Shown here piece by piece: positions 6,451-13,608 of a stretch of DNA of 13,860 nucleotides. Made by a program: the position numbers and the translations under genes. The stretch is from the NCBI GenBank assembly GCA_038326995.1, contig JBBQKP010000079.1, positions 1 through 13,860 on the forward strand, in the 5' to 3' direction. Under the pieces are notes generated by a model. It saw only the letters and a list, made by a program, of their open reading frames with translations. It was not told the DNA's origin and did no database searches. This stretch comes from JBBQKP01 sp038326995 (GTDB taxonomy: Bacteria > Planctomycetota > Phycisphaerae > Tepidisphaerales > Tepidisphaeraceae). Each line of letters starts with the position of its first letter. The stretch's first letter is position 1.

Positions 6451-7227
6451 ATGAATCCCGCACCGCTCAGCAAAATGTCGATCGTCATCCCCGCGCGGGA
6501 TGAAGAAGGGTGCATCGCGTCCACCGTCGAACACCTGCATCTCGAACTTCGGCTCAACAAGATTCCACACGAGATCGTCGTCGTCGATGACGGCAGTAAA
6601 GACAGAACCTGGGCGATCCTCACAGACCTTGCAAAGACTTTGCCCGAGCTTAAGCCCGTGCAGAACACCGGCCTGAACGGCTTCGGACGGGCCATCACAT
6701 TCGGGCTGAAGCAGTCCACCGGCGACGCGGTCTGCATCATGATGGCCGACGAATCCGACGACTGCCGCGACGTCGTGAGGTATTGGAATGAACTCAATCG
6801 CGGCGTCGATTGCGTCTTCGGCTCGCGATTCATCAAGGGCGGCGGCGTGATCGATTACCCGCGTTTCAAGCTCATGCTCAATCGCTGCGCGAACCTGTTC
6901 ATTCGCCTGCTCTTTCGCATCAGGCTCAACGACACCACCAACGCCTTCAAGGCCTATCGCCGGCACGTCATCGAGGGCGTGCAGCCGCTCATCGCGCCGC
7001 ACTTCAATCTTACCGTCGAGTTGCCCCTCAAAGCGATCGTTCGCGGCTTCACGTTCACCACGATTCCCATCACTTGGCGCAACCGCCGAACGGGTGTGGC
7101 GAAGCTCAAGATCAAAGAGATGGGCAGTCGTTATTTTTTCATCGTCATGTACATCTGGCTCGAAAAATCCTTCAGCCGCGGCGACTACAAGTACGTCGAA
7201 CCCGGGCCGCAGGATATCGATCCGTAG
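6451..7227 (+). CDS. GT2 family glycosyltransferase, polyprenyl-phosphate sugar synthase-like
   Basis: A 258-residue GT-A fold transferase. It opens with SIVIPARDEEGCI (residues 10-22), then VVVDDGS (43-49), the metal-site region ADESDD (99-104, a variant of the usual DADLQ) and GSRFIKGGGVIDYP (124-137). The downstream DTTNAFKAYRR block matches the DPM1/GtrB-like subgroup, which moves a sugar from a nucleotide donor to polyprenyl phosphate on the cytoplasmic face of the membrane. The paired C-terminal membrane helices of GtrB are absent, so it would be peripheral. The start is the ATG at 6451, which leaves 34 bp after the second epimerase. The ATG at 6475 is an alternative, with the protein then opening directly at MSIVIPA. 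As last gene of the cluster it probably uses the sugar made by the two epimerases; acceptor and sugar are unknown. Confidence 0.88.
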   Translation: MNPAPLSKMSIVIPARDEEGCIASTVEHLHLELRLNKIPHEIVVVDDGSKDRTWAILTDLAKTLPELKPVQNTGLNGFGRAITFGLKQSTGDAVCIMMADESDDCRDVVRYWNELNRGVDCVFGSRFIKGGGVIDYPRFKLMLNRCANLFIRLLFRIRLNDTTNAFKAYRRHVIEGVQPLIAPHFNLTVELPLKAIVRGFTFTTIPITWRNRRTGVAKLKIKEMGSRYFFIVMYIWLEKSFSRGDYKYVEPGPQDIDP

Positions 7228-7282
7228 AGTTCAAAAGGTAAAGAGAGCTCAGGACAATCTTCTGCGGTGTTTTCAATAAAGC

Positions 7283-7321
7283 CCCGCTTATCCAAACCCG
7301 TTCACCCAAACCCGCTTATTT
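7283..7321. repeat. Degenerate 14-bp tandem repeat between convergent genes
   Basis: CCCGCTTATCCAAA (7283-7296) and CCCGTTCACCCAAA (7297-7310) are followed by CCCGCTTATTT (7311-7321). This makes two and a half or more 14-bp units in the gap between the glycosyltransferase stop and the TPR gene stop. Unlike the repeats inside genes, the period is not a multiple of three. No terminator hairpin is evident in the rest of this 129-bp gap. Confidence 0.7.
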
Positions 7322-7356
7322 CGTGCGCGGCTCTTTTAAAGAATCCTCGACATCAA

Positions 7357-8727
7357 TCAATCCGCCTGTTCGCGGTCGATCGGCTTGCGGGTCTGCCGCC
7401 ACCTCGTCGGCACGACGCACAGCACGCCCGATTTGATCCGAGCGATTCGCAGCATCCAGCGCAGGCGAATCAGCGACGAATCGGCCGGGACGAACGTCAG
7501 GCCCAAATCGACTTCCTGTATCGCGGCAGTGAGTTCGCCCTGTTTGCTGAGTGCGAGCGCGAGGTTGTGCCGCAAAGCGATATGGCCCGGGTTGACCAGC
7601 AGCCCGCGACGGCACGCGAGGATTCCGAGCTCTAATCGCCCGCGCGAACACTCGGCCACGCCGAGGTTTTGCCAGGCGCTGACCGAATCCGGAACCAGAT
7701 TCACGAGCCTTCGATAACACGCCGCCGCCAGCTTCGATTCGCGGGCGTCCATCAGCATCGTTCCGAGTTCTTCGAGCGACTCGGGCGTGTGAGGCCCGAG
7801 CATGACTTGCGATCGCAGGTGATTTCGCGCGGCGGGAAGATCGCCCATGGCCATCAGGCTCTTGGCGAGTTCGAAGTGAATGTCAGGCAAAGTCGGGTCG
7901 AGCGCGAGTGATTTTCGAAACACCGTCGCCGCCCGCGCGAACTGCTTCGCCTGCGCGTAGGCCTTGCCCATGACGACGTACGCCTCGGCACGGTCGGGCG
8001 CGAGCCGCAACGCCGCTTGTGCTCGCGCCTGCGCGTCGGGGATGCGGCCCAGATCAAGCAGAACCGAAGCGAGTTCGATCAGTGTGTCGACGTTGGAATT
8101 ATCAAGCTTCAGAGCGGCGGCGAAGTGTCGACGCGCGGCCTCGAGGTCGCCGGTCTCGCGATAAGACTCGGCCAGGCGCAAATGAACTTCCGGGTGCGGG
8201 CCGTCCAAATCGAGGCATCTTGAAAAACAGAACAGTGCCCGCGCGTGATTGCCGCGATCCGCCAGACTGCACCCGATGTTGTAAAAACATTTCGGGCACT
8301 CATCCTTGTAAAGACGCGCCTCGTAAAACATTTCCTCGGCCTTGTCGTGATCGCCCAGCTCGAGGTACACGTGAATCCGATTGCAGTAGGCCGGCTCATA
8401 GGTCGCGTCGATCTTTTCAATCTTTTCAAACAGAACCAGCGCTTCGCTGGTCCGGCCCATGTGGTGCAGGTCGATCGCCAGGTGATTCAGCGCGTCGAGA
8501 TTCTCTTCATCAATTTCAAGGACGGCCTGATACGCCTCGACTGCCTCATCGAGTCGGCCCAGTTCGTCAAGGGCTACGCCGCGATGAAAATGCGAGACCG
8601 CGCTGGATGCGTCCTGTTCGAGCGCGAGATCAAGTTCATCCAGCGCTTCGGTCCATTGCTTTTGCCCGAGCAATTCAATTGCGTGGCGGGTGAGCTCGTC
8701 GGCGTCTTTCCAGGGGATGGCGTCCAT
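7357..8727 (-). CDS. Tetratricopeptide repeat protein (twelve TPR units)
   Basis: A 456-residue protein built from twelve consecutive 34-residue TPR units occupying about residues 11-418 with no insertion between them. The TPR pattern (small residue at 8, Gly/Ala at 20, Pro near 32) is clear, for example in FHRGVALDELGRLDEAVEAY. The tail is basic, ending near RWRQTRKPIDREQAD. There is no signal peptide or membrane segment, so it is predicted cytoplasmic. A CPKC motif spans units 4 and 5 (C144 and C147). TPR superhelices bind partner proteins or peptides; nothing here identifies the partner. The ATG at 8727 has GGAG on the coding strand (8737-8740), nine bases upstream, one of the few good ribosome sites in the window. 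An in-frame stop lies in the 12-bp repeat just upstream, which supports this start. It faces the sugar operon tail to tail and lies 341 bp downstream of the MoxR gene, so it is probably a separate transcription unit. Confidence 0.9.
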   Translation of the reverse strand: MDAIPWKDADELTRHAIELLGQKQWTEALDELDLALEQDASSAVSHFHRGVALDELGRLDEAVEAYQAVLEIDEENLDALNHLAIDLHHMGRTSEALVLFEKIEKIDATYEPAYCNRIHVYLELGDHDKAEEMFYEARLYKDECPKCFYNIGCSLADRGNHARALFCFSRCLDLDGPHPEVHLRLAESYRETGDLEAARRHFAAALKLDNSNVDTLIELASVLLDLGRIPDAQARAQAALRLAPDRAEAYVVMGKAYAQAKQFARAATVFRKSLALDPTLPDIHFELAKSLMAMGDLPAARNHLRSQVMLGPHTPESLEELGTMLMDARESKLAAACYRRLVNLVPDSVSAWQNLGVAECSRGRLELGILACRRGLLVNPGHIALRHNLALALSKQGELTAAIQEVDLGLTFVPADSSLIRLRWMLRIARIKSGVLCVVPTRWRQTRKPIDREQAD

Positions 8728-8746
8728 GGTCTCGATCTCCGCCGAG

Positions 8747-8806
8747 TAGACATCTGTGTAAACGTCTCTGTAGACATCTGTGCAGACATCTCTCTAGACA
8801 TCTGTG
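8747..8806. repeat. 12-bp tandem repeat upstream of the TPR gene
   Basis: Five 12-bp units run from 8747 to 8806. Units 1, 3 and 5 are identical (TAGACATCTGTG). Unit 2 is TAAACGTCTCTG and unit 4 is CAGACATCTCTC. The alternating conserved and diverged pattern suggests expansion of a 24-bp dimer. The array ends 19 bp before the TPR start codon, so it lies in the probable 5' leader or promoter of that gene. A copy-number change here could alter expression. Confidence 0.93.
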
Positions 8807-8811
8807 TGGGT

Positions 8812-8919
8812 GATTGGCCGACCAATCGTAGCACTCGAATCCGCGTCCCGTTCGGACGCGTGCTTCGAGCCCGCTCCTCACCACTTGTTTCCTGATTATG
8901 TTTTAGCCTGAGCGGGCTC
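8812..8919. other. Cluster of inverted repeats, candidate terminator or structured RNA
   Basis: Three palindromic elements are packed together. GATTGG and CCAATC (8812-8817 and 8822-8827) enclose a 4-base loop. A longer stem pairs CTCGAA plus CGCGTCC (8834-8839, 8842-8848) with GGACGCG plus TTCGAG (8854-8860, 8864-8869) around a 5-base loop. GAGCCCGCTC (8867-8876) is a perfect inverted match to GAGCGGGCTC (8910-8919) across a 33-base loop. The second and third stems share bases 8867-8869, so they could be mutually exclusive. The position, 3' of the MoxR gene on its strand, fits transcription termination; no strong T-run follows. Confidence 0.5.
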
Positions 8920-9068
8920 AATAACAAGCCAATCAATCACCAGAGCGAACATGTTTTTATCGAACAGACTCGATTTTGTTTTCGTGATCCGTCTGATCCC
9001 GACAACGCGAATATCCGGACCAGCAGTACGAGCCGCGTTTTTGACGTTCACCAAAATCCTTCCACCTA

Positions 9069-10094
9069 TTATTTTCCAGGTGCGTCCGCCACCGCCGTGG
9101 GCAGTTCTTCCACCACGCGATTCAGCACATCGTCGGTGGTGATGCCTTCTGCCTCGGCCTCGAAGTTGAGAATCACGCGGTGACGCATCGCCGGAACCGC
9201 CACTTCCTTGATGTCGCCGAAGCTGACGTGGAATCGGCCGTCCAGAAGTGCACGGACTTTGGCTGCGAGTTCGATCGCCTGTGCCGCGCGAGGGCTCGCA
9301 CCGATGCGCAGATATTTGTTGACGTTGGGCAGGGCGAACTCGCCGCGCGGGTGTGTCGCCAAGGTCAGACGAATCAGATAATCCCGCACGTGCGGCGCGA
9401 TCACGACTTGCCGCACCGTCTGCTGGTGCTTCACAATTCTCTCGCCGTCCAGGACGGCCCGGAGATTCTGCACCGCGCCGGTCGTCGTTCGCTGCAGGAT
9501 TTCCGCAAGTTCACTTCGCGAGCTGTATCGCACGACGAGCTTGAAGAAGAAACGATCCAGCTGAGCCTCGGGAAGCGGATAGGTGCCTTCCTGTTCGAGC
9601 GGGTTTTGTGTCGCCATCACGAAGAACGGGCTTTCGAGCTTGCGAATCTCGCCCCCGGCCGTCACCTGCTTCTCCTGCATCGCTTCGAGCATGGCGCTTT
9701 GCGTCTTGGGCGTCGCGCGGTTGATCTCGTCCGCAAGCACGATCTGCGAGAAGATCGGCCCGGGCTGGAACTTAAACACACGCCGGCCGCTCTCGTTTTC
9801 TTCGATGATGCTGGTTCCAATCACGTCGGCGGGCATGAGGTCGGGCGTGAACTGAATGCGATTGAACTTCAGCGACAGCGCCTGCGACAACGCGCGAATC
9901 AGAGCCGTCTTGCCCAGGCCCGGCACGCCTTCGAGCAGCGCGTGTCCGCCGACGAAGAGGCACGTCAAAACGCCGTCAACGATTTCACGATGCCCGACGA
10001 TGGCCTTGCCGATCTCATCTCGCACGGCAATGTAATCCTGCCGAAAGGCATCGGTGGCGGCTTGAACGTCGGCTGGGGTGAGGGATGAAGTCAT
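9069..10094 (-). CDS. MoxR-family AAA+ ATPase
   Basis: A 341-residue AAA+ ATPase of MoxR type. Walker A is GVPGLGKT (56-63), Walker B is IVLADE (118-123) followed by INRATPK, and the sensor 1 region is MATQNP with N164. The family block LPEAQLDRF spans 174-182, and a GASPRAA sensor 2 region lies near residue 266. MoxR ATPases are chaperone-like and act with vWA-domain proteins, often to mature or insert metal into enzymes or to service envelope complexes. The vWA-protein gene directly upstream on the same strand (111-bp gap) fits that pairing and suggests co-transcription. No Shine-Dalgarno sequence precedes the ATG at 10094, but the N terminus aligns well with the usual family length. The family assignment is very secure; the client is unknown. 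Confidence 0.96.
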   Translation of the reverse strand: MTSSLTPADVQAATDAFRQDYIAVRDEIGKAIVGHREIVDGVLTCLFVGGHALLEGVPGLGKTALIRALSQALSLKFNRIQFTPDLMPADVIGTSIIEENESGRRVFKFQPGPIFSQIVLADEINRATPKTQSAMLEAMQEKQVTAGGEIRKLESPFFVMATQNPLEQEGTYPLPEAQLDRFFFKLVVRYSSRSELAEILQRTTTGAVQNLRAVLDGERIVKHQQTVRQVVIAPHVRDYLIRLTLATHPRGEFALPNVNKYLRIGASPRAAQAIELAAKVRALLDGRFHVSFGDIKEVAVPAMRHRVILNFEAEAEGITTDDVLNRVVEELPTAVADAPGK

Positions 10095-10205
10095 GGCTTT
10101 GGGTGAGGTCTAACGAGTCGAAGTTGTGGCAAGTCAGTGTTCGTGCTTGAAGAGATTGTTGTTAAGAGAACTTTCAGAGGACGTTTTTTGCTCTTGCCAT
10201 AATAG

Positions 10206-13200
10206 TTATTTGCCCCGCTCGTCTTCGTCCATCTTCTGGCGCGCCCTGCGTTTGGCGTCGAGAAGGCTCGACATCGAATCGGCCTTGTCTTTCTGCTCTG
10301 ACTTGGGCGGCGATTTTTGGTCTTTGGCTTTTGGCAAAGGCTTGTCGGTCGCGCCGCCGACGATATCGGCGATATCGCCGATGTCACCGGCGTTCTGGTC
10401 CTTGCTTTCGAACTTAAAAGTTTTTTCGGGCTGACTCGACATCGCGTCGGCCCGTTCTGTCGAGCTTCGAGCAGGTGTTTCGCGCGCTCTGCTGACATCG
10501 CGGACGCTTCGCAGCGCATCCACCGACGCAGTCGTTTCTACTTTTCGCGTGGCAATGAATGAGCCGAGATAACTTCGCGTCATGCCGTACAGACGCTTGG
10601 GCGTTTGCGCATCCCAGGCGATACGCCGGCACGCGACATCGAGAATCATCAGCGCCAGCAGAAATTTCAAAAGCGTCTGCCAGATCGGAAGCGGCGACGA
10701 CGAGCGCGAAAGTCCGTCACGCGTAAATAACCTCGCATTACCAGCGTCGAACGCCAGCAGCACGCGGCCGCCCGTACGGCTTGCGACTTCCTCGACTGCG
10801 GCGCGGTTGCTCTTGAGGTCGCGCAGTTCGGGCGACGCATTGACGACCGTGCCCGAGCGAAGCATGCCGCCCGACTCCGCCGAGCCCGCCGCGGCCGGTG
10901 CGGAGTAAACCAATCCCGCGACATAGTTGCCCGCCTGATCGGCTTTGAAGGTCGCCTGATATTTTCCCGGGCCGACCTGTGTCAGTTCGACCTCGCGAGG
11001 CAGCATGTCCGGGCCGACCACCGTGCCGCGAATTTTCAGGAAGTTCTTGAACTTGTTGTCTGGGTTGACGGCCTCGACGCTGATCGTGCCGGTCGTGCCT
11101 TCGACGTTCACGTTGACATCAAAATCCGAACTCTCGGCCGGGCGTGCGACGCCGCGAACGACCTGACTCCAGAACTTGTCGAACGCGTTCATGCCCACCC
11201 AGTTCGCCGCCCATTTGTTGTGCGCATCGCTCGTGAACACCGCGGCCTTGCCGAGCCCGGCCTGCCAGCTCGCCAAAAGCGGGTCGTTGTCATCACCCAC
11301 GACCAGCGGCATCTCGATCTGCGGATTCTGCTTCTTGCTCGTGCGGACAATGCCAAACACCTTGGGCAGCGTCGAGAGATCAATCCCCTTCACCAGTTCG
11401 CCCGGCAGGCCCGTCGTCTTCACGACAATGCCCTCCTTGCTTTCCAAGAGCAGGCTTCGCCTGACGACGGTCGCCTCCTTCATAAAAATCTGCGGCAACT
11501 GCGCGGGATTGTTTTCGACCGGCCCGTACGCACGCCCGCCTGTGGCGCGCGAGATGTCCGCCATCGTCGAAGGAACCACGCCGCCGTGCGGATAGACGCT
11601 GACCGTGCTCACGGAAATCTGCGCATCCTGAAATCGCTTGATCGTGCTCTGCGGCGGCGGCTGCGGATCGCCGTCACTGATGATGATCATGTGCTTCTGC
11701 TTCGCATCACTTGCCAGCAGTCCTGGCTTGCCGGGCGAGCCGTCGAGCGCGAGCAGCATGGCGTCGGAGAAGTCGGGCATGTCGCCCAGTTGCATGTTCT
11801 TGATCGCCGCGACAACGCGCGAGGCGTCTCCCTTTTCCGCGAGTGGAAAATCCCACTGCGTTCCTCCGCCGCCACGAAACGCCCAGCTCATCACGCCGAT
11901 CTCGTCGCGTGCGCTGAGTGTTTCAGTCGCCTTGATCGCACACTGCTCGGCCCAGAAGTTGCCCTGCGGCATTTCCGTCGAGTGCATAAGCAGCACCAGC
12001 GCACCCTTCGGGATTTTTCGCTGCGCCGGAATCTCCATGTTGATCGGCAAAACTTCTTCAAGTCTGCTGCCGCTCCACCCGCCCGCGCCGAAGGTCTGGT
12101 CGCCGCCCACCATCACGAGTCCGCCGCCCATGTCGTGAACATAGCTGGCGAGATTCTGCTGCTGTTCGTCGCTCAGGCCGCCCGACCCGCGATTGACATT
12201 GTTCAATACGACGGCGTCGAAATTCTGCAGCTCGACAAGCGTCGCAGGAAACTGATCGCTGCTGCGGCGCTCGATCTCAATGCCCTCGCGCGACAGCGCC
12301 TCCGCAAGAGTTCGGCCCGCGTCCTGCGCCACACTATCAATATACAGCACTCGCCCCTTGCCCCTTACGAACGTGAAAGCACTCGCGGCGTTGTTGACCA
12401 AAAGCGTATCGCCCGGACGTGCGGTTGTCGGAGACGTCTGGCCGAGTGAGGTTGTGACATTTGGCGCTTCGAAGATCGCCTTGAACTGATGGACGCCCGC
12501 GTCGCTCAGTGCCGGAACCTGAACGCGTTCGACGTTCGCACCGGGGCGCAGCGTGATGGTGCGCGACGCCTGCAGGCCCGGCGTCTGGCCGTCGAGATCC
12601 ATCGGCTGATTTTGGTGCAGCACGGTGAGCGAGCCGGAGACCGGGCCCGGGTTGGTGGATCGCAGGAGGATGTCGATGGAAAACGGTTCGTTCTCTCGCC
12701 GCCACGTCGGGGCGACGAATCGATCGACGATGACTTCGTTCTTGACGTCAAAATCCAAGGGGATGACGTCGATGGGAATCTTTCGGCTCGCCGCCTTCGC
12801 CAGGACGGTGTCGAGGTCGCCCGCGGTCGAGTTGCCATCCCACACCAGCACGATGCGGTTCATCGCGTCGCCTCGCAGCGTCGCCAGCGCCAGCTCGAGG
12901 GCCGCGGCAACATCCGTGCCCGAACCGGTCGGCCTGACCGAACGCGCATCAAGCACGAGCTGCTCCCCGGCGATCGCGTCCACATACGCCTGACTGTCAA
13001 AGCTGATCACGCCGATGCGGTCGCCCCCACGCTTGTCTTTGTCCTGCTGAACCGCGGATTTCAGATAACCACTTGTGACGGCCTCGAGTGAATCGATTCC
13101 CGGCTCGGTCAATTTCACATTACGCGTCGAATCCGAGGCGTCACGCACCACCATCACCTCGACGTCGCGATTGGTCCGTTCGAATCGCGCCCCCGCCAGC

Positions 13201-13367
13201 AGAAGAATCATCACCAGAAGAACGAGAAGCCTTAGCGCGATGCTCGCGTATTGACGGGCCGCACCCAGGCCGGCCATGGAACGAATCCCGAGCCAGACGA
13301 TGGGCACCGCGCCTGCTGCAAACAGCAGGAGCAATTTCCACCAGGACATGTACTCGAGCGTCAACAC
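10206..13367 (-). CDS. Large membrane protein with vWA, GATase1-like and second vWA-like regions
   Basis: About 1053 residues from the GTG at 13367. Two N-terminal membrane helices (about 11-28 and 40-59) are followed by a vWA domain. Its metal-ion-dependent adhesion site is complete: DASDS at 76-80, T151 in the GTD motif and D177 in VWDGN. Residues about 335-440 form a GATase1-like region with GGGLVMVGGDQTFGAGGW (414-431). A second vWA-like segment starts near 456, but its metal motif is degenerate (HSTEM at 462-466 where DxSxS is expected), though IIISDGDPQ is kept. Near the C terminus is another helix (LLKFLLALMILDVACRRI) followed by a charged, probably disordered tail. This layout is typical of vWA proteins encoded with MoxR. 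The GTG is preferred because AAGGTGG (13378-13384) lies ten bases upstream; the ATG at 13349 or a TTG at 13448 are alternatives. The role, probably envelope-related, is not known. Confidence 0.9.
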   Translation of the reverse strand: MLTLEYMSWWKLLLLFAAGAVPIVWLGIRSMAGLGAARQYASIALRLLVLLVMILLLAGARFERTNRDVEVMVVRDASDSTRNVKLTEPGIDSLEAVTSGYLKSAVQQDKDKRGGDRIGVISFDSQAYVDAIAGEQLVLDARSVRPTGSGTDVAAALELALATLRGDAMNRIVLVWDGNSTAGDLDTVLAKAASRKIPIDVIPLDFDVKNEVIVDRFVAPTWRRENEPFSIDILLRSTNPGPVSGSLTVLHQNQPMDLDGQTPGLQASRTITLRPGANVERVQVPALSDAGVHQFKAIFEAPNVTTSLGQTSPTTARPGDTLLVNNAASAFTFVRGKGRVLYIDSVAQDAGRTLAEALSREGIEIERRSSDQFPATLVELQNFDAVVLNNVNRGSGGLSDEQQQNLASYVHDMGGGLVMVGGDQTFGAGGWSGSRLEEVLPINMEIPAQRKIPKGALVLLMHSTEMPQGNFWAEQCAIKATETLSARDEIGVMSWAFRGGGGTQWDFPLAEKGDASRVVAAIKNMQLGDMPDFSDAMLLALDGSPGKPGLLASDAKQKHMIIISDGDPQPPPQSTIKRFQDAQISVSTVSVYPHGGVVPSTMADISRATGGRAYGPVENNPAQLPQIFMKEATVVRRSLLLESKEGIVVKTTGLPGELVKGIDLSTLPKVFGIVRTSKKQNPQIEMPLVVGDDNDPLLASWQAGLGKAAVFTSDAHNKWAANWVGMNAFDKFWSQVVRGVARPAESSDFDVNVNVEGTTGTISVEAVNPDNKFKNFLKIRGTVVGPDMLPREVELTQVGPGKYQATFKADQAGNYVAGLVYSAPAAAGSAESGGMLRSGTVVNASPELRDLKSNRAAVEEVASRTGGRVLLAFDAGNARLFTRDGLSRSSSPLPIWQTLLKFLLALMILDVACRRIAWDAQTPKRLYGMTRSYLGSFIATRKVETTASVDALRSVRDVSRARETPARSSTERADAMSSQPEKTFKFESKDQNAGDIGDIADIVGGATDKPLPKAKDQKSPPKSEQKDKADSMSSLLDAKRRARQKMDEDERGK

Positions 13368-13400
13368 GGAAGCGGTTCCACCTTTTTTTAGGACTGGGCA

Positions 13401-13429
13401 AGTATGGTCAGAACACGATAGCGGGGCAA
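13401..13429 (-). promoter_or_regulatory. Possible sigma-70-type promoter for the vWA-MoxR unit
   Basis: On the minus strand TTGCCC (13424-13429) and CATACT (13401-13406) are separated by 17 bases, each matching the consensus hexamers at four of six positions. They lie a short distance before the AAGGTGG ribosome site and GTG start. The match is weak and planctomycete promoters are poorly defined, so this is only a candidate. Confidence 0.22.
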
Positions 13430-13469
13430 CACGCGCCGCTGAAAGCAAGCAAGCGCGCTCAACCCCGTG

Positions 13470-13537
13470 TAGCCGCCGGCTTGCTGGTGCTTGATGTGCA
13501 CGTCGAGTCGATCAAAGCGCCAGCAAGCTGGCGGCTA
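13470..13537 (+). repeat. REP-like inverted pair (BIME-type) forming a long stem
   Basis: The left arm (13470-13495, beginning TAGCCGCCGGCTTGC) pairs with the right arm (13511-13537, ending CTGGCGGCTA) around a 15-base loop, giving a stem of about 26 bp with one bulge. The two arm differences are G-T and T-G, which would be wobble pairs in plus-strand RNA but A-C mismatches in the other strand. Each arm can also fold alone, for example CGCCAG-CAAG-CTGGCG in the right arm. The left arm is preceded by CGTG, so a GTAG tetranucleotide stands at the foot of the hairpin, as in REP elements recognised by RAYT transposases. Confidence 0.75.
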
Positions 13538-13554
13538 ATCTTGGGAACGCGATG

Positions 13555-13580
13555 AGGGTCCGCAGAATACTGCGGACCCT
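13555..13580 (-). repeat. Perfect GC-rich palindrome, REP-like
   Basis: AGGGTCCGCAG (13555-13565) is the exact reverse complement of CTGCGGACCCT (13570-13580) with a 4-base loop AATA. On the minus strand the stem is preceded by CGTGTAG, the same heptamer that precedes the left arm of the neighbouring pair on the plus strand. No T-run follows on either strand, so a rho-independent terminator is less likely than a repeat element. Confidence 0.8.
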
Positions 13581-13608
13581 ACACGTCTACGTGGTCTGTG
13601 CGTGCTCC

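Larger units (their letters stand above)
8728..9068. other. Intergenic region between the MoxR and TPR genes
   Basis: These 341 bp contain no credible gene. From low to high coordinate they hold the TPR ribosome site, a 12-bp repeat array (8747-8806), a group of inverted repeats (8812-8919) and about 150 bp of moderately AT-rich DNA (8920-9068) in which I see no structure. The termination signal of the MoxR/vWA unit and the promoter of the TPR gene are both expected here. Confidence 0.6.

Noticed and set aside
5676..6836. Minus-strand open frame (386 codons) opposite the second epimerase and GT2 genes
   Set aside because: It spans two real plus-strand genes and their junction, and has no coherent domain.
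8574..8936. Alternative minus-strand protein with Met-Ser-Thr/Gln repeats upstream of the TPR gene
   Set aside because: It reads the 12-bp repeat array and then the TPR gene in the wrong frame; the TPR frame is clearly the coding one there.
9180..10088. Long plus-strand open frame (302 codons) opposite the MoxR gene
   Set aside because: It is the antisense shadow of a well-conserved AAA+ gene in GC-rich DNA and shows no domain of its own.
11220..12449. Long plus-strand open frame (409 codons) opposite the vWA gene
   Set aside because: His- and Arg-rich composition typical of antisense GC-rich coding DNA; the minus strand carries recognisable vWA and GATase motifs.
13556..13579. Rho-independent terminator
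   Set aside because: The stem is strong but no T-run follows on either strand, and no gene end is visible beside it.
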